A stretch of DNA of 37,384 nucleotides from a virus. The notes beneath the pieces are model-generated. The model worked only from the letters and a program-made list of their open reading frames with translations. It was not told the DNA's origin and did not search any database. Positions 32,144 to 37,384 of this stretch are shown here, one piece after another. A program made the translations under genes and the position numbers. Within the stretch, counting starts at the first letter, position 1, and each line of letters begins with the position of its first letter. The DNA lies in IMG/VR virus record IMGVR_UViG_3300036766_000196, positions 1 through 37,384 of that record; one strand, written 5' to 3'.

Positions 32144-32382
32144 GTAAGTCTGTCAATGATCAGTTCCGCGTCGCGCTTGGCCCCGTGCTTCGCCGCACGC
32201 TTGACCCCGCGCTTCGCCCCGCGCTTGACCACGCGCTTTACCAAGCGCTTGTCCCCGCGCTTTACGATGCGCTTCGCGTCGCGCTTTACGACGCGCTTTA
32301 TCCCGCGCTTTACCGCACGCTTGCCTGCACGCTTGACGCCGCCCGCGACCAACTTCAGCAGGAAATAAAAAATGCTAGGTGA
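32137..32382 (+). CDS. Tetrapeptide-repeat protein, array 1 copy 4
   Basis: 81 residues, among the longest. MLGKSVNDQF start, about 14 units (ALDHALYQALVPALYDAL), and a DAARDQLQQEIKNAR end like copy 2. It overlaps copy 3 by 7 bases and copy 5 by 11. The start has a Q in place of K at residue 9 (NDQF). Function unknown. Confidence 0.73.
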   Translation: MLGKSVNDQFRVALGPVLRRTLDPALRPALDHALYQALVPALYDALRVALYDALYPALYRTLACTLDAARDQLQQEIKNAR

Positions 32383-32566
32383 GTCTCTCAATAATAAGTT
32401 TCGCGTCGCGTGTCACGACACGCTAACCCCACGGATGTACGCCAAGCTTACCCCCGTTTACTACGCGCTTAGCACCGAACTTTACAATGCGCTTTTCCAA
32501 GCGCTTACCCCCGCGCTTCTCACCGCCCTCGCCCAACTTCAGAAGGAAATAAAAAATGCTAGGTGA
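32372..32566 (+). CDS. Tetrapeptide-repeat protein, array 1 copy 5 (diverged)
   Basis: 64 residues with MLGESLNNKF start. The first half of the centre is the most degenerate of the family (ACHDTLTPRMYAKLTPVYYA), although the 4-residue Leu/Ala rhythm is still visible. The second half is regular (ALFQALTPALLTAL). The end AQLQKEIKNAR is normal. It shows that start, end and overlap are kept while the centre drifts. Function unknown. Confidence 0.7.
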   Translation: MLGESLNNKFRVACHDTLTPRMYAKLTPVYYALSTELYNALFQALTPALLTALAQLQKEIKNAR

Positions 32567-32753
32567 GTCTCTCAATAATAAGTTTCGCGACGCGCTTGGC
32601 CCCGTGCTTGACCCCGTGCTTGACCCCGTGCTTGACCCCGCGCTTTACCGCACGCTTGACCCCGCGCTTTACCACGCGCTTGACGTCGCGCTTCGCCCCG
32701 CGTATGACGCCGCCCTCGTCCAACTTCAGCGGGACTTAAAAAATGTTAGGTGA
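32556..32753 (+). CDS. Tetrapeptide-repeat protein, array 1 copy 6
   Basis: 65 residues. After MLGESLNNKF the centre contains three identical VLDP units (PVLDPVLDPVLDPAL), identical also in DNA (GTGCTTGACCCC), a sign of recent unit duplication. End AALVQLQRDLKNVR. Overlaps both neighbours by 11 bases. Function unknown. Confidence 0.73.
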   Translation: MLGESLNNKFRDALGPVLDPVLDPVLDPALYRTLDPALYHALDVALRPAYDAALVQLQRDLKNVR

Positions 32754-32943
32754 GTCTCTCAATAATAAGTTTTACGTCGCGTATGACGACGCGCTTGGCC
32801 AAGCGCTTTACCGCGCGCTTTACGACACGTTTGATCCCGAGTTTAATCGCACACTTCGACGCGCGCTTGAAGCCGCGCTTCCCCCCGCGAATGACGCCCC
32901 CGCCGTCGTCCAGCTTCAGCAGGACTTAAAAAATGTTAGGTGA
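32743..32943 (+). CDS. Tetrapeptide-repeat protein, array 1 copy 7
   Basis: 66 residues, MLGESLNNKF start. The centre has more charge than others (DTFDPEFNRTLRRALEAALP) and some Leu replaced by Phe. It has the DAPAVVQLQQDLKNVR end. Overlaps of 11 bases on both sides. Function unknown. Confidence 0.72.
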   Translation: MLGESLNNKFYVAYDDALGQALYRALYDTFDPEFNRTLRRALEAALPPANDAPAVVQLQQDLKNVR

Positions 32944-33118
32944 GTCTCTCAATAATAAGTTTTACGAGGCGCTCCACGACGCGCTTCGCCCCGCGCTTGA
33001 CCCCGTGCTTTACCCCGCGCTTCGCCCCGTGCTTGACCACGAGCTTTATTCCGCGCTTTACTCCGTGCTTGACGCCGCCCTCGTCCAACTTCAGCGGGAC
33101 TTAAAAAATGTTAGGTGA
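32933..33118 (+). CDS. Tetrapeptide-repeat protein, array 1 copy 8
   Basis: 61 residues, MLGESLNNKF start, about ten units (ALRPALDPVLYPALRPVL), and a DAALVQLQRDLKNVR end shared with copy 6. Overlaps of 11 bases on both sides. Function unknown. Confidence 0.73.
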   Translation: MLGESLNNKFYEALHDALRPALDPVLYPALRPVLDHELYSALYSVLDAALVQLQRDLKNVR

Positions 33119-33353
33119 GTCTCTCAATAATAAGTTTCACGACGCGCTTGACTACGCGCTTGGCCCCGCGCTTGGCCCCGCGCTTGACCCCGCGCTTTAC
33201 GACGCGCTTCTCGTCGCGCTTGACACCGCGCTTGACCCCGCGCTTCGACGCACGCTTTATCGCACGCTTGAACGCACGCTCCACGACACGCTTACCCCCG
33301 TACTTGACGATATCCTCGTCCAGCTGGAACGAGACATAACAAAGGAAACCTGA
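33108..33353 (+). CDS. Tetrapeptide-repeat protein, array 1 copy 9 (last)
   Basis: 81 residues with MLGESLNNKF start and about 15 units (ALGPALGPALDPALYDAL, later TLERTLHDTLTPVL). Its end differs (LVQLERDITKET): there is no following MLGE gene, and the NVR-stop ending is lost. This suggests the usual ending is fixed by its double use as the next gene's start. The following gene begins one base after the stop. Function unknown. Confidence 0.73.
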   Translation: MLGESLNNKFHDALDYALGPALGPALDPALYDALLVALDTALDPALRRTLYRTLERTLHDTLTPVLDDILVQLERDITKET

Positions 33354-33354
33354 T

Positions 33355-33663
33355 ATGAAAATATCAACAGCACTGCAATTACTGGTCGATACCGATGAAA
33401 TATGCGGCCGCCTCAAGGGATCATGCGACGCGCTGGAATATCAGATAAAAGTCATGGAGGCAACCGGTTATCTTGAAGCGTCTGGAACACAGGATGAGCG
33501 AAAATCCAGGGCGAGAACAACAGAGGCTTACATAGCTTTGACGCGCGACTATGGTAGCGCCAGGATTGACTATGAAATTATAGCGGCAAAACGAAAGACA
33601 GCAGAGCTAACTATCGAAGTCTGGCGGTCAGTTAACGCTAATCGACGCCGTGGCAATATATGA
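33355..33663 (+). CDS. Helical protein following array 1
   Basis: The 102-residue protein is charged and mostly helical (KISTALQLLVDTDEICGRLK and an RTTEAYIALTRDYGSARI segment) with a basic C-terminus (NANRRRGNI). An AAAGGAAA ribosome site lies at the end of array copy 9. It overlaps the NinG-like gene by four bases. No family is recognised, though a recombination accessory role would fit the next gene. Confidence 0.55.
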   Translation: MKISTALQLLVDTDEICGRLKGSCDALEYQIKVMEATGYLEASGTQDERKSRARTTEAYIALTRDYGSARIDYEIIAAKRKTAELTIEVWRSVNANRRRGNI

Positions 33664-34082
33664 AGAAGAAACATATAAAGAAAAAAATGACGTTGCCAAG
33701 GCTTAAAAAAAAGGTATGGAAAGCTTTCAGCATTTATATACGGCATCAAACAAAAGAATATATACCATGCTATACATGCGGGCAAGTGAATCACTGGACT
33801 TGCCTGCACGCTGGGCACGCGATAGCCGGAAGACACAACGGAGTTATATTTGATTTATTTTTAGTAAGACCACAATGCGCAAAGTGCAATATATTTAATG
33901 GTGGTGAATACGGAAAATTTGCAGCAAAGCTTATCCGTGAATTTGGGCTTGAATGGTATGAGGCAAAACAGCGACTTTGTTCAAAGGGATCATCAAGGAT
34001 AGTTAAATATACCCGCGATGAATATATTGAAATGTTACAGTTTTTTACAGAGCATGGAAAAGAAAGTCATGCGAAAAATTGA
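33660..34082 (+). CDS. NinG-like recombination endonuclease
   Basis: The 140-residue protein has the lambda NinG/Rap pattern: a basic N-terminus, CYTC (Cys 37, Cys 40), CLHAGHAIAGRHN (His 50, His 53), FDLFLVRPQCAKCN (Cys 73, Cys 76) and a GGEYGKFAAKLIREFGLEWY helix. NinG-type enzymes are structure-specific nucleases that cut branched recombination intermediates. It fits with the RecB-like nuclease and SSB-like protein upstream. The next gene starts 14 bases before its stop. Confidence 0.8.
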   Translation: MKKKHIKKKMTLPRLKKKVWKAFSIYIRHQTKEYIPCYTCGQVNHWTCLHAGHAIAGRHNGVIFDLFLVRPQCAKCNIFNGGEYGKFAAKLIREFGLEWYEAKQRLCSKGSSRIVKYTRDEYIEMLQFFTEHGKESHAKN

Positions 34083-34272
34083 CTATCTTGACCCGTTGAT
34101 TGTGCTTGAATACGACGAACGAAAAGAAATCGGATGCTTTTCTTGCAGGAACAGCAAAAGGAGGGACTTTAAAAGCTTTTGCCAGATATTGGAATTAGGT
34201 ATAGGCGAAAACCTTAACTACCCGGACGAATCGAAATACAGTTGTAAATTCTACATAGGAAAAAAACGATGA
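34069..34272 (+). CDS. Small Cys-rich (possible zinc) phage protein
   Basis: I chose ATG at 34069. An earlier ATG at 34018 would overlap the NinG-like gene more. The 67-residue product has CFSC, a later FCQ and SCKFYIGKKR, four Cys spaced as in a small zinc-binding fold. The pattern DPLxxLExxxxxxGCxxC is familiar from small phage proteins of unknown function near ninG-type genes. It overlaps the next gene by four bases. Confidence 0.58.
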   Translation: MRKIDYLDPLIVLEYDERKEIGCFSCRNSKRRDFKSFCQILELGIGENLNYPDESKYSCKFYIGKKR

Positions 34273-35378
34273 AATTAATAGTGTTAGGCGCAGACGGATA
34301 TATCGGATCGGAATTCATGTACAGAAACGACATACATCACGATATAATCGTGGTCGATAATTATTACAAGCGCACTTTGCTTGGGGAAGAGAAAATAACC
34401 CCACTCTATGACGTGCCATATATACATGACAGAGATTGGAGGTGCAAAAAATCATTTATTGATATTACCGATTCATCTGCCGTCGATAGATTAATAAAAA
34501 ACTTTAAACCAGATGCAATACTCCATCTCGGAGAACAACCTTCCGCGCCGTGGTCGATGAATGGAGCGGGGAAGGCTACACGAACGATTGATAATAACCT
34601 TAATGGTACGTTAAATATTATTTTTTCCGTTTTAGCGCATGCGCCGGACGCACACATAATCAAAATCGGATCAATGGGCGAATATGGTACGCCGAACGTA
34701 ATCATACCCGAAGGCTGGTTTGATCTGGACTATCGAGGCAGACAGGACAGGTTGTTATTTCCAAAAAACCCGCATTCTATCTATCATCTATCCAAGGTTT
34801 TCGAGTCCGACGCTTTAGCGTTTGCCTGTAAAACATGGGGACTCAAAGTTACTGATCTCAATCAGGGCTTTGTCTATGGAACGACATCGGAGGCGAGATC
34901 GCGATATTGTTACGACGCAATGTTTGGTACTTCAATCAATCGTTTTATCGCACAGGCTGTTGCGGGGATACCTTTAACTGTATACGGTAAAGGCGGACAA
35001 ACAAGGGGCTTGATACATATCAGCGATAGCATTAAGTGTCTGGAATTAGCACTTCAAAACACGCCTACCGCCGGACAATTTGTTGTTGCCAATCAATTAA
35101 CGGAATGGAAAACGATTAATGATATTGCAGCAATGGTAGTAGGTGCCGCCGAACAAATGGCGATAACTGCAACGATTGAACCGATAGATAATCCACGGAC
35201 AGAGCAAGAAGAGCATTTTTACCAAGCCGATCATAGTGTTATGCAAGACTATGGTTTAAGAGCGATACCAATAAATCTCGCACTATTAATGGAACAAATA
35301 GATTTAGTGAGGTTTTATAAAGATAACATTAAAAAAGAATTAATATTCCCAATGGTGAAATGGTCTAAAAGGGGTTGA
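34269..35378 (+). CDS. sqdB: UDP-sulfoquinovose synthase-like (SQD1) enzyme
   Basis: SQD1/SqdB makes UDP-sulfoquinovose from UDP-glucose and sulfite, the head-group donor for sulfolipids and some sulfoglycans. The 369 residues match over nearly full length: GADGYIG (7-13), HLGEQPSAPWSM (86-97), GSMGEYGTPNV (134-144), YHLSK (Tyr 172, Lys 176), DLNQGFVYGTTSEAR (196-210), FGTSINRF (219-226) and VYGKGGQTRG (238-247). A NPRTEQEEHFY segment lies near 310. Ser 135 replaces the usual Thr of the plant enzyme. A different but related nucleotide-sugar product cannot be excluded. The ATGA overlap upstream places it in the recombination operon. Confidence 0.88.
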   Translation: MKLIVLGADGYIGSEFMYRNDIHHDIIVVDNYYKRTLLGEEKITPLYDVPYIHDRDWRCKKSFIDITDSSAVDRLIKNFKPDAILHLGEQPSAPWSMNGAGKATRTIDNNLNGTLNIIFSVLAHAPDAHIIKIGSMGEYGTPNVIIPEGWFDLDYRGRQDRLLFPKNPHSIYHLSKVFESDALAFACKTWGLKVTDLNQGFVYGTTSEARSRYCYDAMFGTSINRFIAQAVAGIPLTVYGKGGQTRGLIHISDSIKCLELALQNTPTAGQFVVANQLTEWKTINDIAAMVVGAAEQMAITATIEPIDNPRTEQEEHFYQADHSVMQDYGLRAIPINLALLMEQIDLVRFYKDNIKKELIFPMVKWSKRG

Positions 35379-35403
35379 CAAAACAGATAAACGCGTTTAA
35401 AAT
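35375..35403 (+). promoter_or_regulatory. Strong sigma-70 promoter for the DUF6745/array 2 cassette
   Basis: TTGACA (35375-35380) includes the TGA stop of the sqdB-like gene. A 17-bp spacer and TAAAAT (35398-35403) follow. The layout is the same as the promoter at 29338. It would drive the QGD-type gene, the DUF6745-like gene and array 2 as one unit. Confidence 0.75.
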
Positions 35404-35433
35404 TAGCTAAACTTAACTAACCAGGAGAAGCAA

Positions 35434-35781
35434 ATGAAAGACTTTATTGCGATAAATAATCAGGCAGCGCAGGGCGACGTATTGATCACATCCGTATCGG
35501 CGATTCCTGATGGTTTTAAAAAAATACCATCGACAGGTGGACAGCATATCATCACGCATAGTGAGACAGGTCACCATCACGTGATGGCAGCCAGTAGCGT
35601 CGATTTTTACCAGGCGGCTAATGATCCATTGATTGCCTATATTGACGTAAAAATCCCCGCAAAAATGGAGCATTTACGAAGTTTCGACACACATAAAACG
35701 TTGTTATTTGCGCCAGGGATGTATCGAATCAATCGACAGGCGGAAGAAAGTCACGAGGGCTGGATACGCGTTGCTGACTAA
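35434..35781 (+). CDS. QGD-type small beta protein
   Basis: The 115-residue protein has a CAGGAGAAG ribosome site. It contains AAQGDVLITSVSAIPDGFKK (11-30), an SETGHHHVM motif and an FAPGMYRINRQ segment near the end. I recall a family with QGDxL, GHxH and PPGxYxVxRQ motifs, predicted all-beta and cupin-like, often next to DUF6745 genes. The usual HEEH motif of those relatives is absent here. The function is unknown. Co-expression with the next gene is likely. Confidence 0.65.
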   Translation: MKDFIAINNQAAQGDVLITSVSAIPDGFKKIPSTGGQHIITHSETGHHHVMAASSVDFYQAANDPLIAYIDVKIPAKMEHLRSFDTHKTLLFAPGMYRINRQAEESHEGWIRVAD

Positions 35782-35806
35782 AAATGGTTAACAGAGAGGA
35801 TTGAAT

Positions 35807-36670
35807 ATGAAAACCACAAAACTGACACCCGAACAACAAGAAAAATTGATTGAGTTTAGAGATGAGTGCTTGGCTATTGGGCTGTCGTGCGAGCCAGTGG
35901 ATGCACAATTGGCAACCGAGACGATCAGCGCGGCATATAAAATTATGGGCCTAAAAGTGCCAGAAATTCGGATTGTGTCTTCGCCGCTGGCCGCAAATAA
36001 ACTAATAAATAAAATCAGCAAAAAAAAGGCAAATAATTACACGGCTACATACCTATGGGGTGCTAGTGACATCTATTGGATCGCGTTTTATTTGTTTCCA
36101 GAAATGTACCTCGGCATTACATACCCAAAAGAATCTTCAGAAAAATTGCATATCATGTATGAGATCGCTAAAAACACCGGTTGGTGGTATCCGTTTGAAA
36201 ATTTATGCATTGTTTCCGACAGGCCCGAATATATTAAGTGCGATGATCAAAAAAGGCTCCATTCGGCCACCGGCCCGGCAATACTCTATCGAGACGGGTT
36301 TGCTGTGTACCAGTATCATGGTGTTGATATCCCAAAAGAGTGGATTTTAGAAAAAAATCTAACACCAGCGCAAGCGCTTACCTGGAAAAACGTAGAGCAG
36401 CGCAACGCTGCATGTCAAATACTGGGTTGGAAAGACATATTAAAAACCCTGAAAGCGGAGATTATTGACGCCGATCCGAACCCTTATCTAGGCACGCTGT
36501 ACAGCGCCACGATGCCGGGCGGCGCCGAACAAAAATTTTTAGCCGCAAAATGTGGAACCGGCCGGGAAATAGTAATACTCGCATCATCAAAAGCCAAGAC
36601 CGCAAGGGAGGCGGGGGCACTGAGTTATGGTATACCAGTGACTGACTATAACCCGGAGGCACGAACCTAA
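35807..36670 (+). CDS. DUF6745-like protein
   Basis: I chose ATG at 35807 after GAGGA. A TTG six bases earlier is less likely. The 287-residue protein carries the DUF6745-like signature: LHSATGPAILYRDGFAVYQY (151-170), HGVDIPKEWI (171-180), and an EQRNAACQILGW helix. Upstream are YLWGASDIYWIAFYLFPEMY (82-101) and WWYPFENLCIVSDRP. Family members occur in bacteria and phages, and their function is not known to me. The stop overlaps the start of the first array 2 gene (TAATG), so the protein and the tetrapeptide-repeat gene are translationally coupled. Confidence 0.72.
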   Translation: MKTTKLTPEQQEKLIEFRDECLAIGLSCEPVDAQLATETISAAYKIMGLKVPEIRIVSSPLAANKLINKISKKKANNYTATYLWGASDIYWIAFYLFPEMYLGITYPKESSEKLHIMYEIAKNTGWWYPFENLCIVSDRPEYIKCDDQKRLHSATGPAILYRDGFAVYQYHGVDIPKEWILEKNLTPAQALTWKNVEQRNAACQILGWKDILKTLKAEIIDADPNPYLGTLYSATMPGGAEQKFLAAKCGTGREIVILASSKAKTAREAGALSYGIPVTDYNPEART

Positions 36671-36852
36671 TGTTAGGCGAGACTCTCAATAATAAGTTTT
36701 ACGACACGCTTCGCCCCGCGCTTGGCCCCGCGCTTGACCCCGCGCTTGACCCCGCGCTTCGCGACGCGCTTGACCACGCGCTTTATCCCGCGCTTTACGA
36801 TGCGCTTCGCTTCGCGCGCGCCGCCGTCGTCGCCCAACTTGAGCATTTCTAG
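36670..36852 (+). CDS. Tetrapeptide-repeat protein, array 2 copy 10
   Basis: 60 residues, MLGETLNNKF start in the TAATG overlap with the DUF6745-like stop. Regular centre (ALGPALDPALDPALRDAL). It has a short different end (RAAVVAQLEHF) that lacks the usual DLKN tail. The next copy starts after a 3-base gap rather than an overlap. Coupling to DUF6745 suggests the two products act together. Function unknown. Confidence 0.72.
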   Translation: MLGETLNNKFYDTLRPALGPALDPALDPALRDALDHALYPALYDALRFARAAVVAQLEHF

Positions 36853-36855
36853 AAA

Positions 36856-37113
36856 ATGCTAGGTGAGCCTCTCAACAATAAGTTTTACGAGGCGCTTAGC
36901 CCCGCGCTTTACAATGCGCTTAGCCCCGCGCTTGACCCCGCGCTTTACGATGCGCTTTACCACGCGCTTTACCACGCGCTTTACGATGCGCTTCGCGGCA
37001 CGTTTCCCCGCGTACTTGACCCCGCGCTTTACGATGCGCTTGACCACGCGCTTCGCCCCGCGCTTCGCCCCGCCCTCGTCCAGCTTCAGCAGGACTTAAA
37101 AAATGCTAGGTAA
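36856..37113 (+). CDS. Tetrapeptide-repeat protein, array 2 copy 11
   Basis: 85 residues, the longest in the window. MLGEPLNNKF start, about 16 units (ALYNALSPALDPALYDAL) broken once by RGTFPRVL. Normal VQLQQDLKNAR end. Overlaps copy 12 by 11 bases, where the stop is TAA in GGTAAA. Function unknown. Confidence 0.73.
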   Translation: MLGEPLNNKFYEALSPALYNALSPALDPALYDALYHALYHALYDALRGTFPRVLDPALYDALDHALRPALRPALVQLQQDLKNAR

Positions 37114-37348
37114 ATCTCTCAATAATAAGTTTTACGTCGCGCTTGACTACGAACCTGACGTCGCGCTCAATCCCGTTCTTTCCAGCGGGATTGAGCCAGC
37201 GCTTTACGATGCGCTTCGCGGCACGTTTCCCCGCATACTTAGCCCCGCGCTTGGCCCCGCGCTTGACCGCGCGCTTGACGCCGCGCTTACCCTCCCCCGC
37301 GCCGCCGCCCTCGTCCAACTTCAGAAGGACTTAAAAAATGTTAGGTAA
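37103..37348 (+). CDS. Tetrapeptide-repeat protein, array 2 copy 12 (with palindromic insert)
   Basis: 81 residues, MLGKSLNNKF start. The early centre is irregular (VALNPVLSSGIEPALYDA) because an 11-bp inverted repeat lies there. After it, ALYDALRGTFPRIL repeats the block of copy 11. End LVQLQKDLKNVR. Overlaps the next start by 11 bases. Function unknown. Confidence 0.72.
   Translation: MLGKSLNNKFYVALDYEPDVALNPVLSSGIEPALYDALRGTFPRILSPALGPALDRALDAALTLPRAAALVQLQKDLKNVR
37165..37196. repeat. 11-bp perfect inverted repeat inside array copy 12
   Basis: GCTCAATCCCG (37165-37175) and CGGGATTGAGC (37186-37196) flank a 10-bp loop. It breaks the 12-bp rhythm but keeps the reading frame. It looks like a small palindromic insertion. 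Confidence 0.85.
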
Positions 37349-37384
37349 ATCTGTCAATGATAAGTTTTACGACGCGTGTCACGA
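37338..37384 (+). CDS. Tetrapeptide-repeat protein, array 2 copy 13 (partial)
   Basis: The start (MLGKSVNDKFYDACH) overlaps copy 12 by 11 bases and is cut by the window end. The GCGTGTCACGA at the edge resembles the start of the centre of copy 5, so it may be a diverged copy. Function unknown. Confidence 0.65.
   Translation, partial: MLGKSVNDKFYDACH

Larger units (their letters stand above)
31547..33353 (+). repeat. Array 1 of tetrapeptide-repeat micro-genes (9 copies)
   Basis: Nine tandem genes share an MLG(E/K)S(L/V)-type start and a QLQ(Q/R)DLKN-type end. Between them lies a 12-bp periodic centre GCG CTT NNC NNC, encoding Ala-Leu-x-x. Variation is mostly in the first two bases of codons 3 and 4, and the third base is nearly always C. 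The region is far more GC-rich than its neighbours. Each gene overlaps the next by 7 or 11 bases. Confidence 0.9.
36670..37384 (+). repeat. Array 2 of tetrapeptide-repeat micro-genes (3 copies plus a partial)
   Basis: The 12-bp unit GCG CTT NNC NNC and MLG(E/K) starts are the same as in array 1, about 3.3 kb away. The array continues past the right edge of the window. A 34-bp block is identical between copies 11 and 12 (36978-37011 and 37201-37234), showing exchange within the array. Confidence 0.9.

Noticed and set aside
31547-33353. Array 1 as a CRISPR or integron-like array
   Set aside because: The unit is 12 bp and coding, with no spacers of constant length between identical repeats, and frames are strictly kept.
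31738-33416. Long - strand frames rich in Lys-Arg (KRGVKRGAKR-like) across both arrays
   Set aside because: They are the complement of the 12-bp GCGCTT unit, which has no stops in most frames. They lack ribosome sites and conserved ends, unlike the + strand genes.

Overview
The window is part of a tailed double-stranded DNA phage, most likely podovirus-like. It carries a small/large terminase pair, a P22-type portal, a scaffold, an SU10-type major capsid protein, a connector, a tail-nozzle-like protein and three large glycine/glutamine-rich proteins typical of DNA-ejection proteins. The i-spanin/o-spanin pair implies a Gram-negative host. Genes are packed head to tail with ATGA or TAATG overlaps. 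No integrase, polymerase or cas gene is visible. The right edge cuts through a gene, so the window is a fragment.

Layout. (1) 1-23790: late genes on the + strand covering a regulator, packaging, head, tail and ejection proteins. Three sugar-related genes sit inside this virion operon: a sialic acid synthase-like gene between terminase and portal, a DUF115/MptE-like gene after the portal, and a TPR-glycosyltransferase fusion after the capsid gene. (2) 23795-26234: lysis and membrane region, with a missed 54-residue antisense membrane protein, several small membrane proteins, overlapping spanins, a DUF5675-type protein and two missed micro-genes. (3) 26173-28584, - strand: radical SAM/SPASM, NAD-dependent epimerase and GT2 glycosyltransferase genes, abutting remnants of a GIY-YIG/MUG113-like gene. 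(4) 29021-29373: a control locus with a lone type I-C CRISPR repeat downstream of a small HTH gene, and two overlapping divergent promoters. (5) 29373-31461: early-type + strand genes, including an SSB-like protein and a RecB-like nuclease. (6) 31466-33353: three RNA hairpins, then nine tandem overlapping small genes built of A-L-x-x tetrapeptide repeats. (7) 33355-35378: a small unknown gene, a NinG-like nuclease, a Cys-rich protein and a UDP-sulfoquinovose synthase homologue. (8) 35375-37384: a strong promoter, a QGD-type small protein, a DUF6745-like protein, and a second array of the same tetrapeptide-repeat genes running off the end.

The two most notable systems are these. First, the solitary 32-nt type I-C CRISPR repeat has the right stem, loop and 11-nt handle and no cas genes nearby. 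It lies behind an HTH gene, as expected for an RNA-based anti-CRISPR. Second, a 13-member family of tiny genes is distributed in two arrays. Conserved ends are read in two frames at each gene junction, and the 12-bp-periodic centre is highly variable. The second array is translationally coupled to a DUF6745-like gene. Seven sugar-related genes in 37 kb also suggest that the phage decorates its own virion or remodels the host surface.

All family names rest on motif recognition by eye. No database search was run.
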